A DNA stretch of 64,000 bases. It comes from Nitrospirota bacterium. GTDB lineage: Bacteria; Nitrospirota; Nitrospiria; 2-01-FULL-66-17. Made by a program: the position numbers and the translations under genes. Shown piece by piece: positions 43,969-52,189 of the stretch (positions are counted from its first letter, which is position 1; the number at the start of each line of letters is the position of its first letter). A model generated the notes under the pieces. The model searched no databases. It saw only the letters and a program-made list of their open reading frames with translations, and was not told the origin of the DNA. The stretch is taken from the NCBI GenBank assembly GCA_040757335.1, contig JBFLXB010000006.1, positions 56,964-120,963 on the forward strand, written 5' to 3'.

Positions 43969-45215
43969 GGTAACGCCTTGTCCTTCCAGGACTCCTGGGA
44001 CCACCCCTCGGGCGAAACCCCTTGTCCTCCAGCCTGGCCCTTGTCCGCCCATTGTTTCCAGTCACCCTTGCCGGAATCCCGGCCATTCTGGGCCGATCCT
44101 GCGGCTCCCGGGGCCTCGGACGCGGCGTGCGACGTCTGCGGCGCCTGATCGTCGCGCTCGCCCCCGGATTCGGCGGTCTCGGACTCCGAAGACGCCCACT
44201 GCTTGCCCCACGACCCGCCGCCCTGCTGCCACTTGGTCCACCACGCCGCTCCGTTGGACGAATCCTCCGCCGCAAACGCCTTTCCGGTGTACTTGAGGAA
44301 CACGTCGTCGAGGCTGGGCCGCGACACCGTGATCGAGCGGATCCCCGCGTTGACCGCATCCAGCGCCGGCAGCAGCTTGGGCAACGCCTCACGGCCTTCC
44401 TTGACGACCACGTGGAGACTTTCTCCCTCGGCGACCACGTCCTTGACCAGGGGATGAGCCTTCAGGGTTTGCCACACCGGAGGGCTCGGGGACCCGGACT
44501 CAAAGGTCAGGCGGATCGCGTCACCACCGACTCCGTCTTTGAGCGTGTCGGGAGACCCCACGACCTTGAGTCCCCCCTGGTCGACGATCGCGACGCGGTG
44601 CGACAACTTGTCGGCTTCCTCCAAGTAGTGCGTGGTCAGAAAAATGGTCATTCCGTGGGACGTATTCAGTCGGCGAATATACTCCCAGAGCGCGTGCCGG
44701 GACTGCAGATCAAGCCCCAACGTCGGCTCATCGAGAAACAACACGCGTGGGTGGTGCAGGAGCGCGGTCGCGATGTCGAGTTTCCGTTTGGTGCCGCCCG
44801 AGTACGAAGACACGAGTTGGTCGGCCACGGATTTCAGATCAAAAAGCTCCAGCAGTTCATTGGTCCGGTCGGCAATGGTGTTGGAATCGAGGTGGTAGAG
44901 GCGGCCCTGCAGCGTCAGATTTTCGCGTCCGGTCAGAAAGTAATCAACACCGGCTTCTTGCGCCACATATCCGATCGCTCGGCGGACCGCGGCGCCCTCT
45001 CGGACCACGTCAAACCCGGCCACGGAGGCGCTCCCGCCGGACGGCCGACTCAGGGTGGTCAGAATCTTGATGGTGGAGGTCTTTCCCGCGCCATTCGGCC
45101 CCAGAAACCCCAGGATCTCCCCCTCCGAGACCGCGAGATCCATGTCGGCCAGGGCGGTCTTGCCCCCGGGATAGACCTTTGAGAGGCGGTTGGCCAGGAT
45201 AATCGAGGACGCCAT
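43965..45215 (-). CDS. ABC-2 exporter ATPase, DrrA-like, with a long disordered C-terminal tail
   Basis: A 416-residue protein. Walker A is GPNGAGKTST, the ABC signature is YSGGTKRKLD, Walker B is VLFLDEPTLGLD and the switch His is in TTHYLEEADKLS. Residues to about 310 match the DrrA/daunorubicin-type ATPase family. The last 105 or so residues are unusual: low complexity, rich in Gly, Ser, Glu and Trp (WWTKWQQGGGSWGKQW, DWKQWADKG, WSQESWKD), with no known fold. It is encoded four bases after moaC, so moaC and the exporter are probably one operon. Confidence 0.9.
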   Translation of the reverse strand: MASSIILANRLSKVYPGGKTALADMDLAVSEGEILGFLGPNGAGKTSTIKILTTLSRPSGGSASVAGFDVVREGAAVRRAIGYVAQEAGVDYFLTGRENLTLQGRLYHLDSNTIADRTNELLELFDLKSVADQLVSSYSGGTKRKLDIATALLHHPRVLFLDEPTLGLDLQSRHALWEYIRRLNTSHGMTIFLTTHYLEEADKLSHRVAIVDQGGLKVVGSPDTLKDGVGGDAIRLTFESGSPSPPVWQTLKAHPLVKDVVAEGESLHVVVKEGREALPKLLPALDAVNAGIRSITVSRPSLDDVFLKYTGKAFAAEDSSNGAAWWTKWQQGGGSWGKQWASSESETAESGGERDDQAPQTSHAASEAPGAAGSAQNGRDSGKGDWKQWADKGQAGGQGVSPEGWSQESWKDKALP

Positions 45216-45218
45216 GCG

Positions 45219-45746
45219 TTACCGGGCCGCGCGGGCGCGCTCGCCGCGGGACGGCGCGATGAACGTACCCGATTTCCCGCCGGTCTTCTTGAGGAGACCC
45301 ACCTCGCCGAACGTCATCCCCTTGTCGATGGCCTTGCACATGTCGTAGATTGTCAGCAGCGCGACGGACACTGCGGTGAGCGCTTCCATCTCCACGCCGG
45401 TTTGCCCGTGAACTTTGACGGATGCCGTCACGGTGATCGCACTCTGTCCGTTGGCGTTCGGTTCGGAATGTTCGGTGAACGAAATGTCCACGCCGGTCAA
45501 CAACAGCGGGTGGCACATGGGGATAATGTCGGGGGTGCGTTTGGCGCCCATGATTCCGGCGACCTGCGCGACCGCCAAGACATCCCCCTTCTTGATCTGT
45601 CCGGCGCGAATGCGCTCAAAGGTGGCGGGCAGCATGTATACGGTGCCCTCGGCCACTGCGGTTCGATCCGTTTCGTTTTTCTCGCTGACGTCCACCATGC
45701 GCGCCCGACCATCGGCGTTGAAGTGGGTGAGGTCATTCTCGGCCAT
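45219..45746 (-). CDS. moaC: Cyclic pyranopterin monophosphate synthase MoaC
   Basis: A 175-residue protein that converts the MoaA product to cyclic pyranopterin monophosphate in molybdenum cofactor synthesis. The family motifs are clear: an N-terminal [41 protein letters not shown] and the [10 protein letters not shown] segment with the catalytic Lys. The length is usual plus a short basic tail (RGERARAAR). A GAGAGGG sequence precedes the ATG. It is divergent from moaD-moaE-moaA, with 434 bases between, and leads the operon with the ABC exporter. Confidence 0.96.
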   Translation of the reverse strand: MAENDLTHFNADGRARMVDVSEKNETDRTAVAEGTVYMLPATFERIRAGQIKKGDVLAVAQVAGIMGAKRTPDIIPMCHPLLLTGVDISFTEHSEPNANGQSAITVTASVKVHGQTGVEMEALTAVSVALLTIYDMCKAIDKGMTFGEVGLLKKTGGKSGTFIAPSRGERARAAR

Positions 45747-46180
45747 CTGCCCTCTCTTGGGTGAAAGGATTTGTTCCTGCAGCTCTTGGCTCGCCCGTTC
45801 GCAACAGGGTCAACGTAAAAGAAGCAAGACTTATACCCGAAAGTCTACTCGTACGGCCTGTCCAGTGGTTTTGCTCAACGCAATCAGGAATAAATCGGTG
45901 CCAGCTCGGTTTACAGGGTATACCGATTGGCAAAGAGGTTTATTCAGTGACGTCGAGCAACAGCGGGTCGGTTATAGCAGTCCTCGAACAACGAGTCAAA
46001 CCCCAGCAACAGACCGTGCCCGATAGAAAAGCACGGAATACTTTTTCTCTTTTTTCTCGACTGTGGTACATTCACCGGACCTGACTTTGCGGAATTTCGC
46101 TAATATCCACGTTTTTTAAGTCCCTTTTGCAGTGGCATCTGACTTGCTTAACCGTTGTCAGACCCGAGAATGAGTAGCGA
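45747..46180. promoter_or_regulatory. 434-base divergent control region between moaC and moaD
   Basis: This AT-richer gap must hold the promoters for the moaC operon (minus) and the moaDEA operon (plus). It contains the sigma-54 site at 46133-46148, an inverted repeat AGACTT/AAGTCT at 45827-45832 and 45841-45846 that could bind an activator, and pyrimidine-rich stretches around 46040-46056. I found no convincing sigma-70 promoter for moaC and no gene in it. A molybdenum cofactor riboswitch is conceivable but I could not fold one. Confidence 0.5.
46133..46148 (+). promoter_or_regulatory. Near-consensus sigma-54 promoter for moaD-moaE-moaA
   Basis: TGGCATCTGACTTGCT matches the -24/-12 consensus, with GG at 46134-46135, GC at 46146-46147 and the required ten bases between. 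The expected start site near 46159 leaves about 22 bases before the GTG of moaD. A sigma-54 activator gene lies directly downstream of moaA. Confidence 0.75.
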
Positions 46181-46435
46181 GTGATTACAGTCAGATTTTT
46201 CGCAGTTCTCAAGAAGCTGGTGGGGCAAGACACGATGCGTGTTGACGTGAACGGCCACACCACGCTGAAGGAGCTTCTCGACCGGCTCGAACAAGAGATT
46301 CCATCGCTTCGAGTCACGCTCCGAGAAGGACGCACGTTGGTTGCGGTGAACCAAGAAATCGCCCAAGAGGAAACGCTCATTTCCGACGGCGACGAGGTGG
46401 CGTTCCTTCCCCCATTTGCCGGCGGACAACTCTAA
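46181..46435 (+). CDS. moaD: Molybdopterin synthase small subunit MoaD (ubiquitin-like sulphur carrier)
   Basis: An 84-residue beta-grasp protein (ITVRFFAVLKKLVGQD, TLKELLDRL, and the closing DGDEVAFLPPFAGG). The sulphur-carrying Gly-Gly is present, but two further residues, Gln-Leu, follow it before the stop; in most MoaD and ThiS proteins Gly-Gly is the end. Either a protease trims it or this copy has another role. The start is GTG at 46181. MoaE follows, so its function is probably the standard one in molybdopterin synthesis. Confidence 0.9.
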   Translation: MITVRFFAVLKKLVGQDTMRVDVNGHTTLKELLDRLEQEIPSLRVTLREGRTLVAVNQEIAQEETLISDGDEVAFLPPFAGGQL

Positions 46436-46453
46436 CCCGAGGTGAGGTGCGGA

Positions 46454-46903
46454 ATGGTCCCTAAGGAAACCGGTTCGACTCTGGAGTGGGTCCGAATTCA
46501 GGAAGACGACTTCTCGGTCGAAGACGAGGTCAACAGAATCAAAGAGCGGTCCAAACGTGTGGGAGGGATTGTGACCTTCCTGGGGACCGCCCGGGATTTC
46601 TCCAAAGGACGCGACATCAACCGGATCGATTTCGAATACTACCCGGGAATGGCGGAAAAGCGGCTGAACGAAATCCGCGAACGCGCCCTCCAGGACTATG
46701 ACATCATCGAGGCAAGCATCATCCATCGGGTCGGACGCATCGAAACCGGCGAAAACATCGTGCTGATCGTCGTCGCCGCGGAACATCGCAAAGACGCGTT
46801 CCGCGCCTGCGAGTGGTGCATCGATGAATTGAAGCGGATTACACCGATCTGGAAGCGGGAAGAAACCACCCAAGGCGAGGTCTGGGTGGTCGAACATCCT
46901 TAA
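46454..46903 (+). CDS. moaE: Molybdopterin synthase large subunit MoaE
   Basis: A 149-residue protein that, with MoaD, converts cyclic pyranopterin monophosphate to molybdopterin. Motifs are GGIVTFLGTARDFSKG, FEYYPGMAEKRL, IIHRVGRIETGENIVLIVVAAEHRKDAF and the catalytic-Lys region TPIWKREETTQGE. ATG 46454 is preferred for its GAGGTG ribosome site; a GTG at 46442 is an alternative. It follows moaD by 18 bases. Confidence 0.95.
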   Translation: MVPKETGSTLEWVRIQEDDFSVEDEVNRIKERSKRVGGIVTFLGTARDFSKGRDINRIDFEYYPGMAEKRLNEIRERALQDYDIIEASIIHRVGRIETGENIVLIVVAAEHRKDAFRACEWCIDELKRITPIWKREETTQGEVWVVEHP

Positions 46904-46984
46904 CCGACACCGGCGCGTATTGTCGACGTAGATTGACTGTCGAGGCCGCCGCGGCCTCCAGTCCCATAGAGCAAGGGAGGGACC

Positions 46985-48028
46985 ATGATCGAGAAAGCGC
47001 TTCAGCAGGCAGCCGTCAGCGAGTCTGAGCAAGAGTTTGCCATTTTGCGCGACAACTTCAACCGCAAGATCAGTTATATGCGGATCTCGATCACGGATCG
47101 CTGCAACCTACGGTGCACGTACTGCATGCCGGCGTGGGGATTCGAGTGGATGGACCGCAACAGCCTGCTCACCTACGACGAGATCTTCCGGTTGGTGCGA
47201 GTCGCGGCCAAACGCGGTCTTTATAAGGTCCGGATCACGGGCGGCGAACCGCTCGTCCGTGACGGGGTGGTGGACTTTGTCGCAGGAATCAACGCGATCG
47301 AGGGTATCCGTGAAATCGCCCTCACCACCAACGCGGTGTTACTGAAAAAGTACGCGCAAGGCTTGAAAGACGCGGGCCTCCAACGCGTCAACATCAGCCT
47401 CGACTCGCTCGATCCGAAAAAGTTCGAAGAAATCACGCGGGGACACGTGTTTTGGAAAGTGTGGGAAGGCATCGAAGAGGCGGAGCGCGTAGGCCTCAAT
47501 CCCCTAAAGATCAACGTGGTGCTTCAGAATGGCGTCAATGATATGGAAGCCGTGGACTTCGCCAAGATGACGATCGACAAGCCCTACGATATCCGCTTCA
47601 TCGAGTACATGCCGGTCAATGATTACGAGGACTGGAGGAGCAAGTACATTCCGGTGGCTGAGATCAAGGAGCGGATTTCACGGGAGCTCGGCGAATTGCT
47701 CCCGGTCACCGAGAAAGAATCCGACGGCCCGTCCAAGAACTACCACCTTGATGGGGCCAAAGGGGTCGTGGGATTCATCACCGCGATCAGCGACAATCAC
47801 TTCTGCGAGAAGTGTAATCGCGTGCGCTTGACTGCTGACGGCAAGATTCGACCGTGCCTGTTCTCGGCAATCGAGGTTGATTTTCTCGACGCGCTTCGGA
47901 ACAACTGCAGTGACGAGGACTTGGACCTGTTGTTCGACCAGGTCCTGGGCATCAAGCCGCAAGCCCATGATCTCGACAAGTTCTCGGAAGAGAAGATGCT
48001 GAAAGCCATGGTCAATATCGGCGGCTAG
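46985..48028 (+). CDS. moaA: GTP 3',8-cyclase MoaA (radical SAM)
   Basis: A 347-residue protein that rearranges GTP in the first step of molybdenum cofactor synthesis. The radical SAM cluster motif is CNLRCTYC near residues 39-46, the ITGGEPLVR motif follows near 85, and the C-terminal cluster Cys are in FCEKCNRVRLTADGKIRPC. The C-terminal Gly-Gly (NIGG), needed for activity in known MoaA proteins, is present. AGGGAGGG precedes the ATG. It is the last gene of the moaDEA unit and a terminator follows. Confidence 0.97.
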   Translation: MIEKALQQAAVSESEQEFAILRDNFNRKISYMRISITDRCNLRCTYCMPAWGFEWMDRNSLLTYDEIFRLVRVAAKRGLYKVRITGGEPLVRDGVVDFVAGINAIEGIREIALTTNAVLLKKYAQGLKDAGLQRVNISLDSLDPKKFEEITRGHVFWKVWEGIEEAERVGLNPLKINVVLQNGVNDMEAVDFAKMTIDKPYDIRFIEYMPVNDYEDWRSKYIPVAEIKERISRELGELLPVTEKESDGPSKNYHLDGAKGVVGFITAISDNHFCEKCNRVRLTADGKIRPCLFSAIEVDFLDALRNNCSDEDLDLLFDQVLGIKPQAHDLDKFSEEKMLKAMVNIGG

Positions 48029-48050
48029 CTTTTCCTCTTTCCTCTCGTCG

Positions 48051-48090
48051 AAGAGCCCCCGGATACCAGGTATCCGGGGGCTCTTTCTTT
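48051..48090 (+). terminator. Rho-independent terminator after moaA
   Basis: AAGAGCCCCCGGATACC (48051-48067) and GGTATCCGGGGGCTCTT (48069-48085) are perfect complements around a single base, giving a very stable stem followed by TTCTTTAT. It closes the moaDEA transcript. Confidence 0.92.
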
Positions 48091-48108
48091 ATCAGGAAAT
48101 ATTTTTCC

Positions 48109-48138
48109 TTGACAACACTCTCACCCCTCTGCTACGTT
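48109..48138 (+). promoter_or_regulatory. Possible sigma-70 promoter for the sigma-54 activator gene
   Basis: TTGACA (48109-48114) and TACGTT (48133-48138) are separated by 18 bases. The -35 box is perfect and the -10 box is poor. It lies about 97 bases before the ATG. Confidence 0.4.
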
Positions 48139-48234
48139 CCAAAAGTGATACTTGTCAGCCTAAAAATCCCCAATATATACCATATGAAGAAAATCGCCTT
48201 CGCGGTTTCTGCTGAAAATCCAACCTAGTCCTCG

Positions 48235-49659
48235 ATGATAGACCCGATCCATCACGGACATGTCACGATCTGGGCTGACGAAGAACTGGTCGGTGTCATC
48301 CAGGGCCTGTTGAGTCCGTTGAGCTTGGCGCTGACCCGCGCGTCGGACGAACTAGACCTGATCCAACAGGTTCGCCACACCCGCCCCTTGCTGGCGATCG
48401 TACATAGTGTCAAAAAACCGACGAATTTGGTCGAGCTCCTCACCGCGCTTCATCGCCTTCAGTCCGATTTGGCAATCATACTCATACTGGGTCACGAGCA
48501 TATACCCCTGCAGAACTCCATCGCCGTCTCGCCGAAACTCAAGGTTCTTGCCGAGCCACTTGACCTGACGGCCCTGAGCCAACGGATTATGGAGGCGACG
48601 GGGCTCTCCAGCCCGTTGGAGCGCTCGCTGGGCCACGACGATCTCCGGAATCAGAGCGACTATGGGCACCTTTTGGGCCTGAGTCCCAAGATGAAAGAGA
48701 TCATGATGATCATCAACCAGGTCGCTCCCACGAACATCAAGGTGCTCATTCGTGGAGAAAGCGGAACCGGGAAAGAACTGGTGGCGCGAACTTTGTATGC
48801 TCGTTCACTCCGAAAGGATAAACCGTTCATCAAGGTCCTCTGCGCAGCGCTCCCGGAGGGTCTGCTCGAAAGCGAGCTCTTTGGCTACGAAAAAGGCGCA
48901 TTCACGGGAGCTCTGAGGAGAAAACCGGGGAAGTTTGAATTCGCCAATCACGGGACGATTTTTCTCGATGAAATCGGTGAGATCAGCCCGGGCCTGCAGG
49001 CCAAGCTCCTCCAGGTCCTCCAAGACGGGGAATTCTCCCGCGTCGGAGGCGAAACAGACGTCAAAGTCGACACGCGCGTGCTCGCCGCAACCAACAAAAA
49101 CCTGGAGAAGGCCGTGGCCGAGGGCACGTTTCGGGAGGACCTTTTCTATCGGATCAACGTCGTTTCCGTTCATCTCCCGCCGTTGAGGGAACGGAAAGAG
49201 GAAATTTCATACCTTGTGGAATACTTTCTGGAAAAATTCAACCACCAATACAACAAGACGTACCAGCGGCTCTCGGAGAGCACCCTTCAACGCTTTTACG
49301 AATACGATTGGCCCGGAAACGTGAGGGAACTGGAGAACATCGTCAAACGGATCGTCGTGCTCGACAACGAGGACGTGGTGCTGGCCAAGCCGCCTCCGCA
49401 AGAAGACGTGCCCTTGCCCTCGCCGACGCCACCGGCAAAACCCGCACCGGTCGCTTCAAGCGGCGGCGCGTCGCCCACGTCGACGTATTCATTGAAGAGC
49501 GTGGGCAAGGAGGCCGCCAGTCAAGCGGAACGGGACCTGATTCGCAATATCCTTTACCAGACCCACTGGAACAGAAAACGCGCCGCGGAACTTTTGCAGA
49601 TCAGCTATAAAGCTCTCCTCTACAAGATCAAAAAATACGATCTCAACAACGATGGATAG
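48235..49659 (+). CDS. Sigma-54-dependent transcriptional activator with a pseudo-receiver domain
   Basis: A 474-residue protein. Residues 1-125 look like a receiver domain, but the phosphorylated Asp is missing (LLAIVHSVKKP around residue 57), so it is unlikely to be controlled by phosphorylation. Residues 145-380 form the AAA+ module with Walker A GESGTGKE (174-181), the sigma-54-contacting GAFTGA (221-226) and Walker B TIFLDE (241-246). A Pro/Ala-rich linker leads to a C-terminal Fis-type helix-turn-helix (NRKRAAELLQISYKALLYKIKKY). It is close to EPS and cell-surface regulators of the PrsR/NtrC type. The moaD and 34062 promoters are candidate targets. Confidence 0.92.
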   Translation: MIDPIHHGHVTIWADEELVGVIQGLLSPLSLALTRASDELDLIQQVRHTRPLLAIVHSVKKPTNLVELLTALHRLQSDLAIILILGHEHIPLQNSIAVSPKLKVLAEPLDLTALSQRIMEATGLSSPLERSLGHDDLRNQSDYGHLLGLSPKMKEIMMIINQVAPTNIKVLIRGESGTGKELVARTLYARSLRKDKPFIKVLCAALPEGLLESELFGYEKGAFTGALRRKPGKFEFANHGTIFLDEIGEISPGLQAKLLQVLQDGEFSRVGGETDVKVDTRVLAATNKNLEKAVAEGTFREDLFYRINVVSVHLPPLRERKEEISYLVEYFLEKFNHQYNKTYQRLSESTLQRFYEYDWPGNVRELENIVKRIVVLDNEDVVLAKPPPQEDVPLPSPTPPAKPAPVASSGGASPTSTYSLKSVGKEAASQAERDLIRNILYQTHWNRKRAAELLQISYKALLYKIKKYDLNNDG

Positions 49660-49714
49660 TCCAGGCGGTGGGCGGCGCGAACGGATCACATGGTGAGACC
49701 AGGGAGGACCTACC

Positions 49715-50182
49715 ATGTTTGGGGCGGCGACAGTACCCGTTGATCAAGAGACGTACCACTACCTATTGGGAATGGAGACCCGTCGCGCAATTCGCTATTC
49801 CCATTTCTTTTCCCTCTGTCACCTGAGGATCGACCAGGACGACCCGATTGCCCGCGCGGTCGTCTGTGCGGTCGCCGACATCGTGCGGGAAACCATTCGC
49901 GAAACCGACGTGATCGGATTGGCGGAGGAGCGAACGCTCTCGATCCTCCTACTCAACACCGAAATCCACAACGCACTGCAGATCGGCGAGCGGATCCGTA
50001 CCCGCGTGGCTGACCACACCTTCGTCGCTGAACAACAGGCCATCCAGTTGACCGCCAGCCTTGGCGGGGTGTGCTTCCCCACGCACGGAAACGATGCAGC
50101 CGCGCTCCTGCTGCGAGCCGACGAAATGTTGGCGATGGCGAGGCGACAGGGCGGAAACCAGACCGCGATTCCCGTGTCCTGA
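49715..50182 (+). CDS. GGDEF-fold protein lacking the catalytic motif
   Basis: A 155-residue protein made of one diguanylate-cyclase-like domain. Fold landmarks are present: RETDVIG before the active loop, LTASLGGVCFP, and the closing RADEMLAMARRQGGNQT. At the position of GG(D/E)EF the sequence is AEERT (residues 70-74), so it cannot make cyclic-di-GMP by the known mechanism. It could bind GTP or c-di-GMP, or serve as a protein interaction module. AGGGAGG lies before the ATG. It follows the activator gene after 55 bases and may be co-transcribed with it. Confidence 0.8.
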   Translation: MFGAATVPVDQETYHYLLGMETRRAIRYSHFFSLCHLRIDQDDPIARAVVCAVADIVRETIRETDVIGLAEERTLSILLLNTEIHNALQIGERIRTRVADHTFVAEQQAIQLTASLGGVCFPTHGNDAAALLLRADEMLAMARRQGGNQTAIPVS

Positions 50183-50211
50183 CGAGGCGACGCTGCGACC
50201 AGCGGCCCGCG

Positions 50212-50775
50212 TCAGCCCCTGAGGAAAAACGCCACCTCGTCCGGCGTGAGGTCCCCTGGATCGTGAAGCTCCCCGCGTCCCTCGGCATGCGGCGCGGCGG
50301 CGACGGTCCCTGCAAGCGATTGCCCGGTGGTTTCGGTGCCCGTCTCCCACCCCAACACCGCCCTGCCGCCGAGCTCGCCGTACACGTACCGGGACAATGT
50401 CACGGGACAGGAGACCAGGCGGAACGCACCCCGTACACTCGGTTTCATGTCCGGGGCCGCGAGGACCACACGGATCGGAGCCACCGCCTCAGCCAGCTCA
50501 TGGGCCCTTCGCCAATCCGGATACCGCTCGAACCACTGTGCGGCATGCGCCATCCACGGCGACACGTCGTCGATCGGGCGCGTCCACAGGTACAGCAGCG
50601 TCGTCGCGGAAGCCCGCTCGGCAACCAGCAGTCCGATTCGGTCGGTCACCACGTCGCGGCCCACGATGTCTTCTCGTGACAGGAACGGGTTGCCTGCGGC
50701 GGCCAGCCCCATCAGATCCCCGACGGCAGGCGGTCCGGTGAGTCGCAACGTGGAGGGTGAAAGCACGGTGGACAC
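50212..50775 (-). CDS. Protein of unknown function in the MerR/ParA-like operon
   Basis: A 187-residue soluble protein without signal peptide or membrane segment. It is rich in Ala, Gly and Leu, and contains two Trp-rich segments (PWMAHAAQWFERYPDWRRAHELAE and LGWETGTETTG). I recognise no catalytic motif. Its GTG start shares a base with the stop of the ParA-like gene (TAGTG), so the two are coupled. It converges with the GGDEF-like gene after 29 bases. Confidence 0.65.
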   Translation of the reverse strand: MSTVLSPSTLRLTGPPAVGDLMGLAAAGNPFLSREDIVGRDVVTDRIGLLVAERASATTLLYLWTRPIDDVSPWMAHAAQWFERYPDWRRAHELAEAVAPIRVVLAAPDMKPSVRGAFRLVSCPVTLSRYVYGELGGRAVLGWETGTETTGQSLAGTVAAAPHAEGRGELHDPGDLTPDEVAFFLRG

Positions 50776-51671
50776 TACCCGGCCCCGTCGCGGAGCCGCT
50801 CCTGCGCACGGCCGCTTCCGGCGGGCACGGCGCTCGCGGAGTACCTGCTGCTGGTGACCGCCAGCGGGCGGGATTGGGCATCAGGGGCCGTCCAGCGTCG
50901 CGCGATTGTCCTCACCGCATGAGCGATGTCGTCCCCGTCGCGCAACACCCCGCCTGAAATAAATGCGTGGGGCAACGCCGAAACGCGCGGGACCGATCCC
51001 ACCACAGGGCACGGCCGTCCCAGAAACGTCGCCACGGCTCGGACGAGCGTGTCGCGCGCCCGCCCCGAACTTTGGTCCTGCTCACCAATCGCGACGAGCC
51101 CCAATTCCACCGAAGGATTCGACGACACCGCCCGTTTGATCGCGCGGTAGGAGTGACGCGGCGCGTCCGGCTCCCCGTCGCCGGCTATGACCAAGAATTC
51201 ATCCGGGATGGGCATCCCGGGGGTCCGTAAGCTGCCGTCGCGGTAGTTGACGTGCACCAGTACCACGTCGACCTGGGTAGCCCGCGTCCGCCATTGGGCC
51301 GACGCCTGCGGATCAACGAGCACCCCCGGGCGTTTGGCCCCGAGTAACGGAACGGGCGTGACCCAGAGGCCGGAGGCGGCTTCGACAACAAGCGAGCCGT
51401 CCCCTCGTCTGGGGACACCGAAGCCAAACGTGATCCCAAAGGGCTGCTCGTGGGTCTCTGCCACCAGCACCCGCCGACCCAGGCGGGTCGCACCGACGGC
51501 GAGGCCCGCGACGATGATCGCCGCGGTGAACTCATCTCCCAGACTCGCGAGGTGGATGATGCGCGGCCCGCGCTCGGCGTGCTCAGCCGCCCGCGACAAG
51601 GGCTTGGGAGTTGATTGGGAACCTCGTTGATCGAAGAAGAAGTGGGAGACGTCTTCGAGACGCCGCTGCAT
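50775..51671 (-). CDS. ParA/MinD-like protein with a degenerate nucleotide-binding loop
   Basis: A 298-residue protein. The core resembles a MinD/FlhG-type fold (RIIHLASLG...AAIIVAGLAVGATRLGRRVLVAETHE, then VDVVLVHVNYRDG and ELGLVAIGEQDQS), but the Walker A KGGVGKT is replaced by SLGDEFTAA, without the two lysines, so ATP hydrolysis is unlikely. The C-terminal 45 residues look disordered. It lies ten bases after a MerR-type gene. ParA-like identity is moderately sure, the activity unknown. Confidence 0.65.
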   Translation of the reverse strand: MQRRLEDVSHFFFDQRGSQSTPKPLSRAAEHAERGPRIIHLASLGDEFTAAIIVAGLAVGATRLGRRVLVAETHEQPFGITFGFGVPRRGDGSLVVEAASGLWVTPVPLLGAKRPGVLVDPQASAQWRTRATQVDVVLVHVNYRDGSLRTPGMPIPDEFLVIAGDGEPDAPRHSYRAIKRAVSSNPSVELGLVAIGEQDQSSGRARDTLVRAVATFLGRPCPVVGSVPRVSALPHAFISGGVLRDGDDIAHAVRTIARRWTAPDAQSRPLAVTSSRYSASAVPAGSGRAQERLRDGAG

Positions 51672-51680
51672 GAAGCCCGG

Positions 51681-52163
51681 TCAGCCTTGGTGGGCCGCGG
51701 TCTCCGGCGGGGACGGCGCACCCGGTGCGGAGCGCCGCCGCAAGCGGCGAATCTCGCCCACCCGTCGTTGCCAGCGGTCCACATCGCGCTGGACGTCCCC
51801 GATATCCAGCAGCCATTCCTGTCCCGTGATGGCCTCGAACACGGTCCGTTCGTAGAAGACCAGGACCACGTCACCCGTGGCCACCAGTGTGAGTTCCACC
51901 AACGGCCGCTTGATCGTGGGCAAGATCTCGCGGAGCCTGACCATGACCTTCCTGATCCGCTGCAGCGAGACGCCCGCATCGAGCAGTTTCTTGGCGGTTT
52001 TGTACGCGACCAGATCCTCGAACGTGTAGCGCGCATGGCCTCCCTGCGTGCGATGCGCCGGGGTCACCAATCCGGTACGATCCCAGTACTGCATCTGCCT
52101 CCGGCTGAGACCGACGATTTCCCGGACCTCTCGACTGTGAAAATGGCGCTTCTCAACACCCAT
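51681..52163 (-). CDS. MerR-family transcriptional regulator
   Basis: A 160-residue protein with an N-terminal winged helix-turn-helix (YHSREVREIVGLSRRQMQYWDRTGLVTPA-type, HFHSREVREIVGLSRRQMQY in the sequence), the usual GGHARYTFEDLVAYKTAKKLLDAGVSLQRIRKVM, and an effector region without the Cys set of metal sensors. The tail is Arg- and Pro-rich. A well-formed promoter with a dyad in an 18-base spacer lies upstream (52190-52219), as MerR proteins usually control. It leads the operon with the ParA-like and unknown genes. Confidence 0.88.
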   Translation of the reverse strand: MGVEKRHFHSREVREIVGLSRRQMQYWDRTGLVTPAHRTQGGHARYTFEDLVAYKTAKKLLDAGVSLQRIRKVMVRLREILPTIKRPLVELTLVATGDVVLVFYERTVFEAITGQEWLLDIGDVQRDVDRWQRRVGEIRRLRRRSAPGAPSPPETAAHQG

Positions 52164-52189
52164 CGGTGACTTCCCGCGTGGCGGACGTG

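Noticed and set aside
46148..47032. Minus-strand frame of 294 codons across moaD, moaE and the start of moaA
   Set aside because: The plus-strand genes are unmistakable moaD, moaE and moaA; the minus frame has no family resemblance.
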